Shown: positions 52,923 to 60,971 of the stretch, in pieces | How positions within the stretch are numbered: position 1 is the stretch's first letter | How the letters are laid out: each line of letters opens with the position of its first letter | Assembly (NCBI GenBank): GCA_016741915.1 | Contig: JACVCS010000013.1 | Location: forward strand, 1 to 61,448 | Length of the DNA stretch: 61,448 nt | Reading direction: 5' to 3' | Origin: Phycisphaerales bacterium | Lineage (GTDB): Bacteria; Planctomycetota; Phycisphaerae; Phycisphaerales; UBA1924 | Translations under genes and position numbers: made by a program | The notes under the pieces: model-generated | Told to the model about the DNA's origin: nothing | What the model saw: the letters and a program-made list of their open reading frames with translations, nothing else | The model's database searches: none

Positions 52923-54413
52923 ATGTCCAAGTCCAAGCACGGCAACTCCATCGGTTTCCTCGCGATGTCCGCCCTCTCGCTGGCGCTCTTCTGCCCCGGC
53001 AAAGAAGCAAACGCCGCGGGCACCAGCGCCCCCGCGGGGATGGCGGTGACGAAGGAAGAGCAGGCGGCACTCTCGCTGGCGCAGGGGCTTTCGTCGGCCT
53101 TTCAGCGCGTCGCGCGCGAGGTCACCCCCACCGTCGTGCACATCACCGCCACCAAGGGTGATCCGCGCTCGCGCAGTGAACAACTCGACGCGCGCGACCA
53201 GATGCTCCGGCGATTCTTCGGCGGCGGCGGCGACTCCATGCCCCAAGCCACCAGTTTCGGCTCGGGGATCGTGGTCTCGCCCGATGGCTACATCCTCACC
53301 AACAACCACGTCGTCGAAGGTTCCACGAACATCTCCGTGAAGTTCGGCGATAACCGCACCTTCGACGGCAAGCTCATCGGACGCGACCCCGAGACCGACG
53401 TCGCGGTGCTCAAGATCGAAGGCTCGAACCTGCCCTTCGCGGAGTTGGGCGACAGCGACAAGCTCGGCGTGGGCGAGTGGGTCCTCGCGATCGGCAACCC
53501 CTTCGGCCTCAACCAGACCGTCACCGCGGGGATCGTCTCGGCGAAGGGGCGGACTCTTCCCGATTCTCCTCAGCGCGGGCAGAACCGCTTCGAGGACTTC
53601 ATCCAGACCGACGCGGCGATCAACCCGGGCAACTCCGGCGGTCCGCTGGTCAACCTGCAAGGGCAGATCGTCGGCATGAACACCGCGATCTACAGCCGGG
53701 CGGGCGGGTACATGGGCATCGGTTTCGCCATCCCCTCCAACATGGCGAAGAACATCATGGACTCGATCATCTCCACGGGCACGGTGCAGCGCGGCTGGCT
53801 GGGCGTGGGGATCCAGCCGCTGGACGAAGCGACGGCGAAGAGCCTGGGCTTTGACCGCAGCGAGGGCGTGGTGATCAACAACATTGTCGCGGGCGGGCCG
53901 GCGGAGAAGGCGGGCCTGCAGGCGGAGGACGTGATCACCGCCATCGACGGGCGCGTGACCAGCAGCGACAACGCGCTGCGGAACATCATCGCGACGCTCC
54001 CGCCTGGCAAGACGGTGAAGCTGAGCGTCTTCCGCAGCGGCAAGAACATCGAGGTCGACGCGACGATCGCCAAGCGTGACGACGCGAAGATCGCCGCGGC
54101 GGCGGGTGCGATCGGTGCGGACAACCGCCTGGGCGTGGGCGTCTCGAACGTGACGGCGGACGTGGCGCGACAGCTCGGGATGGGTCGGGCGGTGGGCGTG
54201 GTGGTCACGGAGATCGCCGAGACCTCGCCCGCGGCGGGGTTCCTGAACCCGATGGACGTCATCCTGCGGATCGACGGGCGCGACATCCGCTCGATCGACG
54301 ATTTCCGCGAGGCGACGCGGTCGGTGAGCTTCCGCAAGGGTGTGCGGATCATCGTCTACTCGCAGGGGATGCAGCGTGTGCTGACGCTGCGTGACTCACG
54401 CGCCGGCGAGTGA
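52923..54413 (+). CDS. Deg/HtrA-family periplasmic serine protease with two PDZ domains
   Basis: This 496-residue exported protease is of the DegP/HtrA type. A signal segment (hydrophobic about residues 10-25, cleavage near ANA) leads to the chymotrypsin-fold domain with catalytic triad His129 (TNNHVVEG), Asp159 (DPETDVAVLK) and Ser238 (INPGNSGGPL). Two PDZ domains follow (about 295-385 and 395-490: GWLGVGIQPLD and RLGVGVSNVT). It degrades or chaperones misfolded envelope proteins. The start ATG at 52923 is preferred; the upstream open frame is not supported. It is followed by an intrinsic terminator. Standing beside the Hsp20 and DnaJ genes, it completes a proteostasis cluster. Confidence 0.93.
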   Translation: MSKSKHGNSIGFLAMSALSLALFCPGKEANAAGTSAPAGMAVTKEEQAALSLAQGLSSAFQRVAREVTPTVVHITATKGDPRSRSEQLDARDQMLRRFFGGGGDSMPQATSFGSGIVVSPDGYILTNNHVVEGSTNISVKFGDNRTFDGKLIGRDPETDVAVLKIEGSNLPFAELGDSDKLGVGEWVLAIGNPFGLNQTVTAGIVSAKGRTLPDSPQRGQNRFEDFIQTDAAINPGNSGGPLVNLQGQIVGMNTAIYSRAGGYMGIGFAIPSNMAKNIMDSIISTGTVQRGWLGVGIQPLDEATAKSLGFDRSEGVVINNIVAGGPAEKAGLQAEDVITAIDGRVTSSDNALRNIIATLPPGKTVKLSVFRSGKNIEVDATIAKRDDAKIAAAAGAIGADNRLGVGVSNVTADVARQLGMGRAVGVVVTEIAETSPAAGFLNPMDVILRIDGRDIRSIDDFREATRSVSFRKGVRIIVYSQGMQRVLTLRDSRAGE

Positions 54414-54449
54414 GACTCAAAGCAGAACCAATCAACACGCCTTGTTCAT

Positions 54450-54482
54450 GCGGGCGGCCCTCGTTGGGCCGCTTGCTTTTTT
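54450..54482 (+). terminator. Intrinsic terminator of the Deg protease gene
   Basis: GCGGGCGGCCC (54450-54460) pairs with GGGCCGCTTGC (54466-54476), with two G-U pairs and a five-base loop, followed by TTTTTT (54477-54482). It lies close to the convergent NAD kinase stop. Confidence 0.85.
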
Positions 54483-54492
54483 GGCTGCGTGC

Positions 54493-55413
54493 TCACTCGC
54501 CGCGGAGGCGGGGCCTTGCGGCCCAGTGCATCTTCTGCACCAGCGTGTCCCAGTAGTTGCTCTGCGGGTTGCGGACGAAGAGCACGGGCTCTGGATGGAA
54601 GCGGACGATGACGCGGTCGTTGGTTTTCAGTCGGCAGACGGGCTGACCGTCGAGCAGCAGGCAGGTGCCGCCGACGCCCGCGTTGCTCTGCACGCCGCGG
54701 GGGGTGTTCACGCGGCCCATGGTGAGCGTGACTTCGGAGCTGCCGCTGACGACAACGGGGCGGAAGGAGAGCGACTGGGCGGCGATCGGCGTGATGACCA
54801 TCGCGTCGACATCGGGGGCCATGATGGGCCCGCCCGCGCTGGCGTTGTATGCGGTTGAGCCCACGGGCGTGGAGACGACGATCCCGTCGCCCGCGGCGGT
54901 GGGACCGGGCTGCCCGTCGATAGACATCTGCGCCTCGATCATGCGGAAGGGCTCGCCGGCTGCGATGACGGCGTCGTTGAGCGCCAAGCCCACGTCCTCG
55001 TCGGTGATGCCCACGCCCCGGCCTGGTGCGCTCGCCCGGCAGACGCGGACGGTCATCATCCGGCGCTTCACGAGCGTCGCGGGGCCTGAGCAGAAGATCG
55101 AGCCGGCGTGCTGACGCAGCGTGGCAAGGTCAAACTCCGCAAGGAAGCCCAGCTTGCCGAAGTTCAGACCGAGCAGGGGCAGGCGGAGGTGGATGGTTCG
55201 GCGGGCTTGCGAGAGGATCGTGCCGTCGCCTCCCAGGATCATCAGCAGTTCGGCGCCGCGGGCCTGAGCGGCGGAGAGGGGACCGTCGACAAGGGCGTCT
55301 TCTTCGCCGACGACGTGCCCGCCGGCGTTGTGGACGATCGCTCGCACCTCGTCGAGGGATGAGCAGATCTCGGGCTTGGAACGGTTGATCAGCAGCAGAA
55401 CCTTGGCGGGCAT
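54493..55413 (-). CDS. nadK: NAD kinase
   Basis: This cytosolic kinase phosphorylates NAD to NADP. The 306-residue protein has LLMILGGDGTILSQ (residues 58-71, the GGDGT motif), the linking N/F-GFLAEF loop, the ALNDAVIAAG segment and VVSTPVGSTAYNASAGGPIM, where Thr-Pro-x-Gly-Ser-Thr-Ala-Tyr binds NAD. ATG at 55413 is used; an in-frame TTG two codons upstream is unneeded. An unusual point is the loop CRASAPGRGVGITDEDV between the sheets, which adds about ten residues. It is convergent with the Deg gene, and downstream of the dockerin-like secreted gene by 31 bases. Confidence 0.93.
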   Translation of the reverse strand: MPAKVLLLINRSKPEICSSLDEVRAIVHNAGGHVVGEEDALVDGPLSAAQARGAELLMILGGDGTILSQARRTIHLRLPLLGLNFGKLGFLAEFDLATLRQHAGSIFCSGPATLVKRRMMTVRVCRASAPGRGVGITDEDVGLALNDAVIAAGEPFRMIEAQMSIDGQPGPTAAGDGIVVSTPVGSTAYNASAGGPIMAPDVDAMVITPIAAQSLSFRPVVVSGSSEVTLTMGRVNTPRGVQSNAGVGGTCLLLDGQPVCRLKTNDRVIVRFHPEPVLFVRNPQSNYWDTLVQKMHWAARPRLRGE

Positions 55414-55444
55414 GGGCAAGCGTAGCGTGCCGTGGCGCGGCGGA

Positions 55445-56509
55445 TCACACGCACGGCAGGAAGAGGTTGTTGAAGAAGCAGTTGTAATCCCCTTCGTTGA
55501 CGCCGTTGTTTGTGCAGCCAGGTGTGAGGCTCAGCGGCTCGCCGTTGTCGCAGGCGATATCGCAGAACGAGCCGACAGCGCCGGGGCCCTGACCGGCCTG
55601 GAAGAAGAAGCCCTCTGCGGAGAAAAAGCAGTTGTAATCGCCCTCGTTCGGGCCGAGTGGGCTGTTGGTGCAACCGGGGTTGCTGATGAGCGGGTCGCCC
55701 GTGTCGCAGGCGATGTCGGCGGGGTTGCAACCAGAAGCAGAGCTTGGCAGACCGGTCGTGAACGACGCGCGGACGACGCGGTCCCAGCCGACCGTGGCGG
55801 AAGCGCCGTTCAAACCAGCGTTCGCGGTGGAGTTGCGCGACGAGTAGAACAGCACGATTTCGTACGTGCGTTCCGGGTCGAGCGTTGAAGGCGGGATCGT
55901 GAACGAAGTCGTCGTGCTGAAGTCGACGAAGCTCACCACGGGGCCGCTGGAGACGAAGAGGTCGGAAACGGTCAGGAAGACGAGGTTGAACTCGGCCCCG
56001 GGTGTGGGTGCGAAGCCGTCGAAGTCGATGGTGATTTCCTGATCGGGGGCGATGCCCTGCAACGTTTGAAGGTTGTTGATGCTCGGGACGGTGCTCGTCC
56101 AGAGCGGCACGGCGGGGTTGATCAGCGGAGCGGTCTGCGTGCCGAGCGTTCCGCCGGAGACTGAATACTGGTACGTACCGCCCGACCAGACTGAGAGCAT
56201 GGACGATGCGCTTGGGTAGGCGATCGGGCCGTAGAACCAGGCGTTGCCGCTGCCGGGGATCGGTGCGATGGGGAAAGTCTGGTTGTCGGGGCGGATGACG
56301 CTGGCCTCGGAAGCCTGATCGGGGTCCGTGAAGACGATCCGTGCGATGACGTCGTGGGTTTGCAGCGTGGGGTTCTGGCCGGGCTGCTGGTTGTAGCGCA
56401 CGTTGTAGAAAATGTCGTAATAGGAACTCGTGCCCGCGGAGGCGGAGGCGAGAGCGATGTGTGCGCCGATGCACGCTGAGAGTGCCAGAACGGGGGAAGG
56501 TAAACGCAC
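55445..56509 (-). CDS. Secreted protein with two C-terminal dockerin-like repeats
   Basis: This is a 354-residue exported protein. Signal peptide MRLPSPVLALSACIGAHIAL..., about 25 residues (ends ASASA). A beta-rich domain with many aromatic residues follows, and the last 80 residues hold two copies of a Cys/Asp repeat: DIACDTGDPL...PGCTN...NEGDYNCFF and DIACDNGEPL...PGCTN...VNEGDYNCFF. The unit resembles dockerin calcium loops (alternating Asp/Asn with a final aromatic pair) common in planctomycetes. The GTG at 56509 is preceded by GGAG at seven bases and gives the best signal peptide, so it is preferred to the ATG at 56539. The ligand is unknown. Confidence 0.65.
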   Translation of the reverse strand: MRLPSPVLALSACIGAHIALASASAGTSSYYDIFYNVRYNQQPGQNPTLQTHDVIARIVFTDPDQASEASVIRPDNQTFPIAPIPGSGNAWFYGPIAYPSASSMLSVWSGGTYQYSVSGGTLGTQTAPLINPAVPLWTSTVPSINNLQTLQGIAPDQEITIDFDGFAPTPGAEFNLVFLTVSDLFVSSGPVVSFVDFSTTTSFTIPPSTLDPERTYEIVLFYSSRNSTANAGLNGASATVGWDRVVRASFTTGLPSSASGCNPADIACDTGDPLISNPGCTNSPLGPNEGDYNCFFSAEGFFFQAGQGPGAVGSFCDIACDNGEPLSLTPGCTNNGVNEGDYNCFFNNLFLPCV

Positions 56510-56837
56510 GGGCAAGCTCCAATGTGTTTGGCGGATCATGGTGTAGACGAGTCGTATGGCACGTTTGGCCAGCCGACGGGTCAGCCTACCACTCGGCGAG
56601 TGGAGAACGGGGTGAAAGACGCGCCGGGCGTGTGAATGTTTGGCGTTTTCGGGTGAACCGAGGGGGTGGGTTTCTTTCGCGTGACATACCGAGCAAACCC
56701 AGACCAAGCACCCCTTGAATCGTGAGATCTGGTCAGATTCGCCGCGCGGTCATGGACAAGTCCGAAAACCAGTTCATACTTCGGTCGGAGTGTCGTCCGG
56801 GCCTGTCGCCCGGGCTTTTTTCTCTTGGGAGATGACC
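56510..56837. other. Divergent leader region of two secreted-protein genes
   Basis: The 328 bases between the dockerin-like gene (minus) and the sorting-signal gene (plus) hold no supported gene. The plus-strand frame open from 56715 lacks domain character. At its right end is a terminator-like hairpin (next entry) directly before the SD GGGAG. Confidence 0.45.
56797..56822 (+). terminator. Terminator-like hairpin in the leader of 56838-57434
   Basis: CCGGGC (56797-56802) and GCCCGG (56808-56813) form a stem with a CTGTC loop, followed by GCTTTTTTCTC. It ends only about 16 bases ahead of the ATG and 5 bases ahead of the SD. It reads as an intrinsic terminator placed in a 5' leader, so it may act as an attenuator or end a small upstream RNA. 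Confidence 0.6.
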
Positions 56838-57434
56838 ATGAACCGGATGAATGTGTGCGCGGCCGTCGGTACGCTCGCCCTGGCCTCGATGGCCCAGGGG
56901 CAGGTGTGGCTGTCGGGTGTTGTGAACTACTCGACCTTCTTCGGCGGCTCGAGCTCGAGCGAACCGGCGGAGTATGACAACATCCTCGGCACCAATAACA
57001 GCCCCATCACCATCAACGGCGCACCCCGTGGCACGACCTTCCCGCTCGTGGTTGGTGTGAACAACTTCACCACCAGCTTGCAGTCGGGTTACAACGGCTT
57101 CTCGCTCTACTTCGCAACCGATGCCAACCCGTTCAACCGCCCGTTCGGCTCGACGCCCGATCTGGTGACCTACGGCTACACGAATGTGCCGCTGGCGCTC
57201 AACCCCGGCGCGCTCGTGCAGACCAACGGGCAGTTCTCGGGGACCGTGCCGTACAGCGGCGCGACCTCCGTGAATATCGGCAACTACACCCTGAGCGTCA
57301 CCGGTCTGGGGATCGGCGTCAACGGCAACAGCAACACCTTCCAGATCACCATGACGGAAATCCCCGCCCCCGGTGCGGGGGCGATGCTGGCGCTGGCGGG
57401 TCTGGCGGCCGCGCGTCGGCGTCGGTCGGTCTGA
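56838..57434 (+). CDS. Secreted protein with PEP-CTERM-like sorting tail
   Basis: This 198-residue exported protein has a signal peptide MNRMNVCAAVGTLALASMAQGQ (cleavage near residue 20-22), a beta-rich Asn/Thr/Ser/Gly domain and the C-terminal signal IPAPGAGAMLALAGLAAARRRR plus SV. Its tail closely matches that of the 7515 protein (IPAPGAG, RRRRSV). The start at 56838 is six bases after GGGAG; an overlapping ATG at 56832 has no spacer and is rejected. A terminator-like hairpin lies in the leader. It is followed by a strong bidirectional terminator. Confidence 0.8.
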   Translation: MNRMNVCAAVGTLALASMAQGQVWLSGVVNYSTFFGGSSSSEPAEYDNILGTNNSPITINGAPRGTTFPLVVGVNNFTTSLQSGYNGFSLYFATDANPFNRPFGSTPDLVTYGYTNVPLALNPGALVQTNGQFSGTVPYSGATSVNIGNYTLSVTGLGIGVNGNSNTFQITMTEIPAPGAGAMLALAGLAAARRRRSV

Positions 57435-57480
57435 GATCGCCGAGCGTCGTTGATCGATGTTGTGATCGAACAGAAATGAA

Positions 57481-57520
57481 AAGCCCCGTGAGTGATTGCT
57501 CACGGGGCTTTGTTGTTTTT
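57481..57520. terminator. Bidirectional intrinsic terminator
   Basis: AAGCCCCGTGAG (57481-57492) and CTCACGGGGCTT (57499-57510) form a perfect 12-base stem. On the plus strand TGTTGTTTTT follows; on the minus strand the A-rich GAAATGAA in front becomes TTCATTTC. It separates the plus-strand secreted gene from the minus-strand dxs gene. Confidence 0.88.
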
Positions 57521-57568
57521 GTTGTCGTGCGTGCAGAGTCCGGCACGCGCTTGGTTGCACTCTTCGGC

Positions 57569-59602
57569 TTACTTTGAACTGCGGGCGACGCCGCCGGCGA
57601 CCTTGACGTGCACCTCGGGGGCGCTGTCCGTCGAGGCGAGTGCCGCGGCCTTGCGGATGGCCTTGGCGATGCCCTGGGCGTCGAGGCCCACGAGGGCCTG
57701 CTGCTTGGCGCGTGAGTCCTGGTAGACCCAGGCGTCGGGCAGGCCGACCTTCACCACGCGCGAGGCGTCGAGGTTCAAGTCGCTGGCGGCCTCGACCACC
57801 GCGGCGCCGAAACCCGCCACGACCGAGTGGTCTTCGACAGTGACGATCGGCACGCCGGCCTTCAGCAGACGGGCGATCAGGTCGGTGTCGACGGGCTTGG
57901 CGAAGCGTGCGTCGTAGACGCAGACGCGGAGTTCACCCTGAAGCTCATCGAAGGCCTTCATGGCGTCGATGGCGCAGGTGCCGAAGGCGAGGACAGCGAC
58001 TTCGGGGACGCCCGCGCCGTTGTTGCCCGGTGCGCCGAGGTCGAACTGAGGCGTCAGGCAGCGGGCCTTGCCCAGTTCGAAGGCGGGGCAGGCTTCCTTC
58101 GCGAAGCGATCGCTGACGCTGTCGCGTGGGTAGCGCACGCTGCTGAGGCCCTGGTCGTAGGTCCGCATGAACTCCACCGCGGCCTTGAGGCTGGGCTCGT
58201 CCATGGCGGCCATGATCGCGGCCTGGGGCAGGACGCGGAGGATCGCCACATCGCAGAAGCCATGGTGAACGGCGCCGTCGCCGCCCACGAGCCCCGCGCG
58301 GTCGAGCAGCAGACGCACGGCCAGGCCCTGGAGGCTGACCTCCTGGAAGCACTGGTCAAACGCGCGCTGCAGGAAGGTGGCGTAGACGGCGAAGAAGGGC
58401 TTCCAGCCGGTCTTGGCCATGCCCGCCATCATGTCGAGGGCGTGGCTCTCGCAGATGCCCGTGTCGAAGGACCGCTCGGGGTACTTCGCGAGGGTCTTGG
58501 CGATGCCGGTGCCGTCGGGCATGGCGGCGGTGGCGGCGACGATCTTGGGGTCCTTGCCCATGGCCTCGACCATGATGTCGCCGATGGCGGCTGTGAAGGA
58601 GCGCCCGTCCTTCTTGATCTCCACGCGGCAGCCTTCGTTCTCGAGGTTGCTCGAGTCGGGGTCGCCGATGACGGTGAAGGCGGCGGGGGAGTGGAAGGTG
58701 CTGCTGTCCTTCTCGGCGAAGGAGAGGCCCTTGCCCTTGATGGTCTTCACGTGCAGGACCATGGGGCGGTCGAAGTTCTTGGCTTCGCGGAGGACTTCGA
58801 TCATCTCGGGGAGGTTGTGCCCGTCGACGGGGCCGACGGTGACGAGCCCGAAGTGCTCGAACCACGCGCCCTCGTTGAGGACGGCCTTCATGCCCTCGCC
58901 CATCTTGTGGTAGGCCTCGCGTACCGCGCCGCCGCCGGGGACGCTGGCGAGCAGTTCCTTCGCGGCCTGCTTCATGCCCGAGTAAGCGCTGGAGATGCGG
59001 AGCTTGTCGAAGTAATGAGCCACCGCGCCCTGGGGCTTGCTGATGCTCATGCCGTTGTCGTTGAGGACGACCATGAACTGGCGCTTGAGGGTGCCCGCGC
59101 CGTTGAGGCCTTCCATGGCGACGCCGTTGACGATCGAGGCGTCGCCGATGATGGAGACGACGCGCCGGCCGTTGGGGGCCTTGGCGGGGTCGAAGCCGTC
59201 GCCGTTGAGCGTGTCGCCGCGGGCCATGCCCACGGCGGTGGAGATGCCCGTGCCGGCGTGCCCGACGGAGAAGAGGTCGTAGCTTGACTCACGCGGCTCG
59301 GGGAAGCCCGCGAAGCCGGCGCTGGTGCGCAGGCCCGCAAGGCCCGGCAGACGCCCGGTGAGCAGCTTGTGCGGATAGCACTGGTGACCGACGTCAAAGA
59401 GCAGACGGTCGTAGCCGAAGTCGAAGACGTAGTGGAGGGCGATGCTCAGCTCGACCACGCCCAGGTTGGGGGCCAGGTGCCCGCCGGACTTGGAGACCTG
59501 CTCGTAGATCGCCTGACGGATCTCGGCGGCAAGCTCGGGGAGCTGCTCGATCGACAGGCGCTTAAGGTCGGCGGGTGAGGCGATGGTCGGGAGAAGTTTC
59601 AT
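57569..59602 (-). CDS. dxs: 1-deoxy-D-xylulose-5-phosphate synthase
   Basis: This thiamine-diphosphate enzyme condenses pyruvate and glyceraldehyde-3-phosphate, the first step of the MEP isoprenoid pathway. The 677-residue protein has the N-terminal domain with HLAPNLGVVELSIALHYVFD, FDVGHQCYPHKLLTGR and the TPP motif GDASIVNGVAMEGLN, then a transketolase-like central domain (SHALDMMAGMA, RAFDQCFQEV, LLLDRAGLVGGDGAVHHGFCD) and a C-terminal domain (GTCAIDAMKAF, EDHSVVAGFGAAV). Compared with E. coli Dxs, the 'GHSSTSIS' loop reads VGHAGTGIS, the 'GDGAMTGG' reads GDASIVNG, and 'AEQHAV' is CESHAL with the catalytic Glu kept. The ATG at 59602 was chosen. It is in the same direction as a polyprenyl synthase gene upstream. 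Confidence 0.95.
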   Translation of the reverse strand: MKLLPTIASPADLKRLSIEQLPELAAEIRQAIYEQVSKSGGHLAPNLGVVELSIALHYVFDFGYDRLLFDVGHQCYPHKLLTGRLPGLAGLRTSAGFAGFPEPRESSYDLFSVGHAGTGISTAVGMARGDTLNGDGFDPAKAPNGRRVVSIIGDASIVNGVAMEGLNGAGTLKRQFMVVLNDNGMSISKPQGAVAHYFDKLRISSAYSGMKQAAKELLASVPGGGAVREAYHKMGEGMKAVLNEGAWFEHFGLVTVGPVDGHNLPEMIEVLREAKNFDRPMVLHVKTIKGKGLSFAEKDSSTFHSPAAFTVIGDPDSSNLENEGCRVEIKKDGRSFTAAIGDIMVEAMGKDPKIVAATAAMPDGTGIAKTLAKYPERSFDTGICESHALDMMAGMAKTGWKPFFAVYATFLQRAFDQCFQEVSLQGLAVRLLLDRAGLVGGDGAVHHGFCDVAILRVLPQAAIMAAMDEPSLKAAVEFMRTYDQGLSSVRYPRDSVSDRFAKEACPAFELGKARCLTPQFDLGAPGNNGAGVPEVAVLAFGTCAIDAMKAFDELQGELRVCVYDARFAKPVDTDLIARLLKAGVPIVTVEDHSVVAGFGAAVVEAASDLNLDASRVVKVGLPDAWVYQDSRAKQQALVGLDAQGIAKAIRKAAALASTDSAPEVHVKVAGGVARSSK

Positions 59603-59969
59603 AAGAGCGTCGTGCTCCAACTTTCAAGAATGACTGAAAACAAACCGTAGGCGGTCCGGGTGAGGGCGGTGTGCCCGGCTGGTGGAAAACCCACGTCCTG
59701 GGTTGAGAAAACGGGGAAATCAACCAAGCCAACGACGGACCGAACGGGGTACAAAGACAAAGAACGAACGGCGTACAAGGGGAGAGCATAGCACCCTGTT
59801 TGATTCCCCGCCGCCCGGGGGGAGCTGCTGGGGATTGCTTGGACGTCCCGGGAGCCCCCCGGGTTCAGACATCAGCAGAAAACCCGAGGTTTCTCGGACG
59901 CGGGGTCTGGGCCCTTGGTCGGGGGGAGGGGGGGGAGGAGGGGGAGGGGGTTCGGACGGTTGGTCTGGG
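59603..59969. other. Intergenic region between dxs and polyprenyl synthase genes, with G-tract
   Basis: The 367 bases hold no gene. The plus-strand stretch 59921-59951 is nearly all G (about 30 bases with only single A interruptions), which could form a G-quadruplex on DNA. It follows the stop of the polyprenyl synthase gene. CCCGGG-type arms are also present near 59805-59870, without a clear T-run. Confidence 0.5.
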
Positions 59970-60923
59970 TCACTTCGTGCGCACGGCCATGTACCGGGCG
60001 ATCTGGGCCAGCGGCTCGGCGGCGGGGCCGAGCGGGGCGATGGAGGTCAGGGCGTGGTCGAGCAGTTCGGTCACGCGCTTGCGCGAGAGGTCCATGCCCA
60101 GGACACCGGGGTAGGTGAGTTTGCCGGCGTCGATGTCCTTGCCGGTTTTCTTGCCCGCGTGCTCGGGGGGTTGGGTGACGTCGATGATGTCGTCGACGAT
60201 CTGGAACATCAGCCCGATGTCGTCGGCGTAGTGGCTGATGGCGCTCAGGGCCGGGAGGTTCTCGCTGGGCGAGAGCTGGCAGATCGCGCCCATGCGGCAG
60301 GCGGCGCGGAGCAGGGCGCCGGTTTTGTTGATGTGGATGGTGCGGAGCTTCTGTTCGTCGGAGAGGCCCGGCTCGAACCCGGCAAGGGTGTCGTAGACCT
60401 GGCCGGCGATCATGCCGCTGGTGCCTTGGGCGAGCTCGCGGACGAGCGAGCGGAGCGTGGCGGGGTGATCGATGACCTGGGCGAGGTGGGCGTAGGCGAG
60501 GTTGAGCATGGCGTCGCCGGCGAGGATGGCCATGGCTTCGCTGGTGGCGATGTGGAGGGTTGGGCGGCCTCGGCGGAGGTCGTCGTCGTCCATCGCGGGC
60601 AGGTCGTCGTGGACGAGCGAGAAGGCATGAACAAGCTCAACGGCGGCACCGGCGGGGAGGCTCTTGATCCCGGCGTCGTGGTCGGTCCGACCGGATACGG
60701 CGGCGGCGCACCACCAGGCCATGAGGGGGCGGAGGCGTTTGCCCCCGCCGTAGAGGGCGTAGGCGATGGCGTCGCGGAGGTTTACCGGGAAATCGAGCTT
60801 GCCGACGATGTCGCGGAGGTAGTCGTCGACGGCCGCGAGCGGCGTGAGGATGTGCTGGGGGAGCTCACCGGCGTTCACCGGGGGGGTGAGGGCAGTCGTC
60901 AGGTTGGCTGGCGCGTGCGGCAT
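59970..60923 (-). CDS. ispA: Polyprenyl synthetase (farnesyl/geranylgeranyl diphosphate synthase)
   Basis: This class I trans-prenyltransferase of 317 residues joins IPP units to allylic diphosphates. The first Asp-rich motif is HDDLPAMDDDDLRRGRPT (residues 104-121), the second FQIVDDIIDVTQ (around 240). The YGGGKRLRPLMAWW segment binds IPP. Residues before the first motif (LVHAFSLVHDDLP) suggest a C15 to C20 product, as the fifth residue upstream is not bulky. It is probably FPP or GGPP synthase. The gene lies in the same direction as, and upstream of, dxs, and 48 bases downstream of the PtsN-like gene, so the isoprenoid steps may be coexpressed. Confidence 0.9.
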   Translation of the reverse strand: MPHAPANLTTALTPPVNAGELPQHILTPLAAVDDYLRDIVGKLDFPVNLRDAIAYALYGGGKRLRPLMAWWCAAAVSGRTDHDAGIKSLPAGAAVELVHAFSLVHDDLPAMDDDDLRRGRPTLHIATSEAMAILAGDAMLNLAYAHLAQVIDHPATLRSLVRELAQGTSGMIAGQVYDTLAGFEPGLSDEQKLRTIHINKTGALLRAACRMGAICQLSPSENLPALSAISHYADDIGLMFQIVDDIIDVTQPPEHAGKKTGKDIDAGKLTYPGVLGMDLSRKRVTELLDHALTSIAPLGPAAEPLAQIARYMAVRTK

Positions 60924-60971
60924 ATCGGAAAACCCGTTGAGTGAAAGGGCTTTGAACCAGAGGCGTATGCG

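Noticed and set aside
56640..56720. c-di-GMP riboswitch (GTGACATACCGAGCAAACCC resembles part of the GEMM core)
   Set aside because: The second conserved half (GACGCAAAGCC-like and tetraloop receptor) was not found downstream.
57827..59287. 486-codon plus-strand frame over dxs
   Set aside because: Val/Asp/Gly-rich shadow; dxs is complete on the minus strand.
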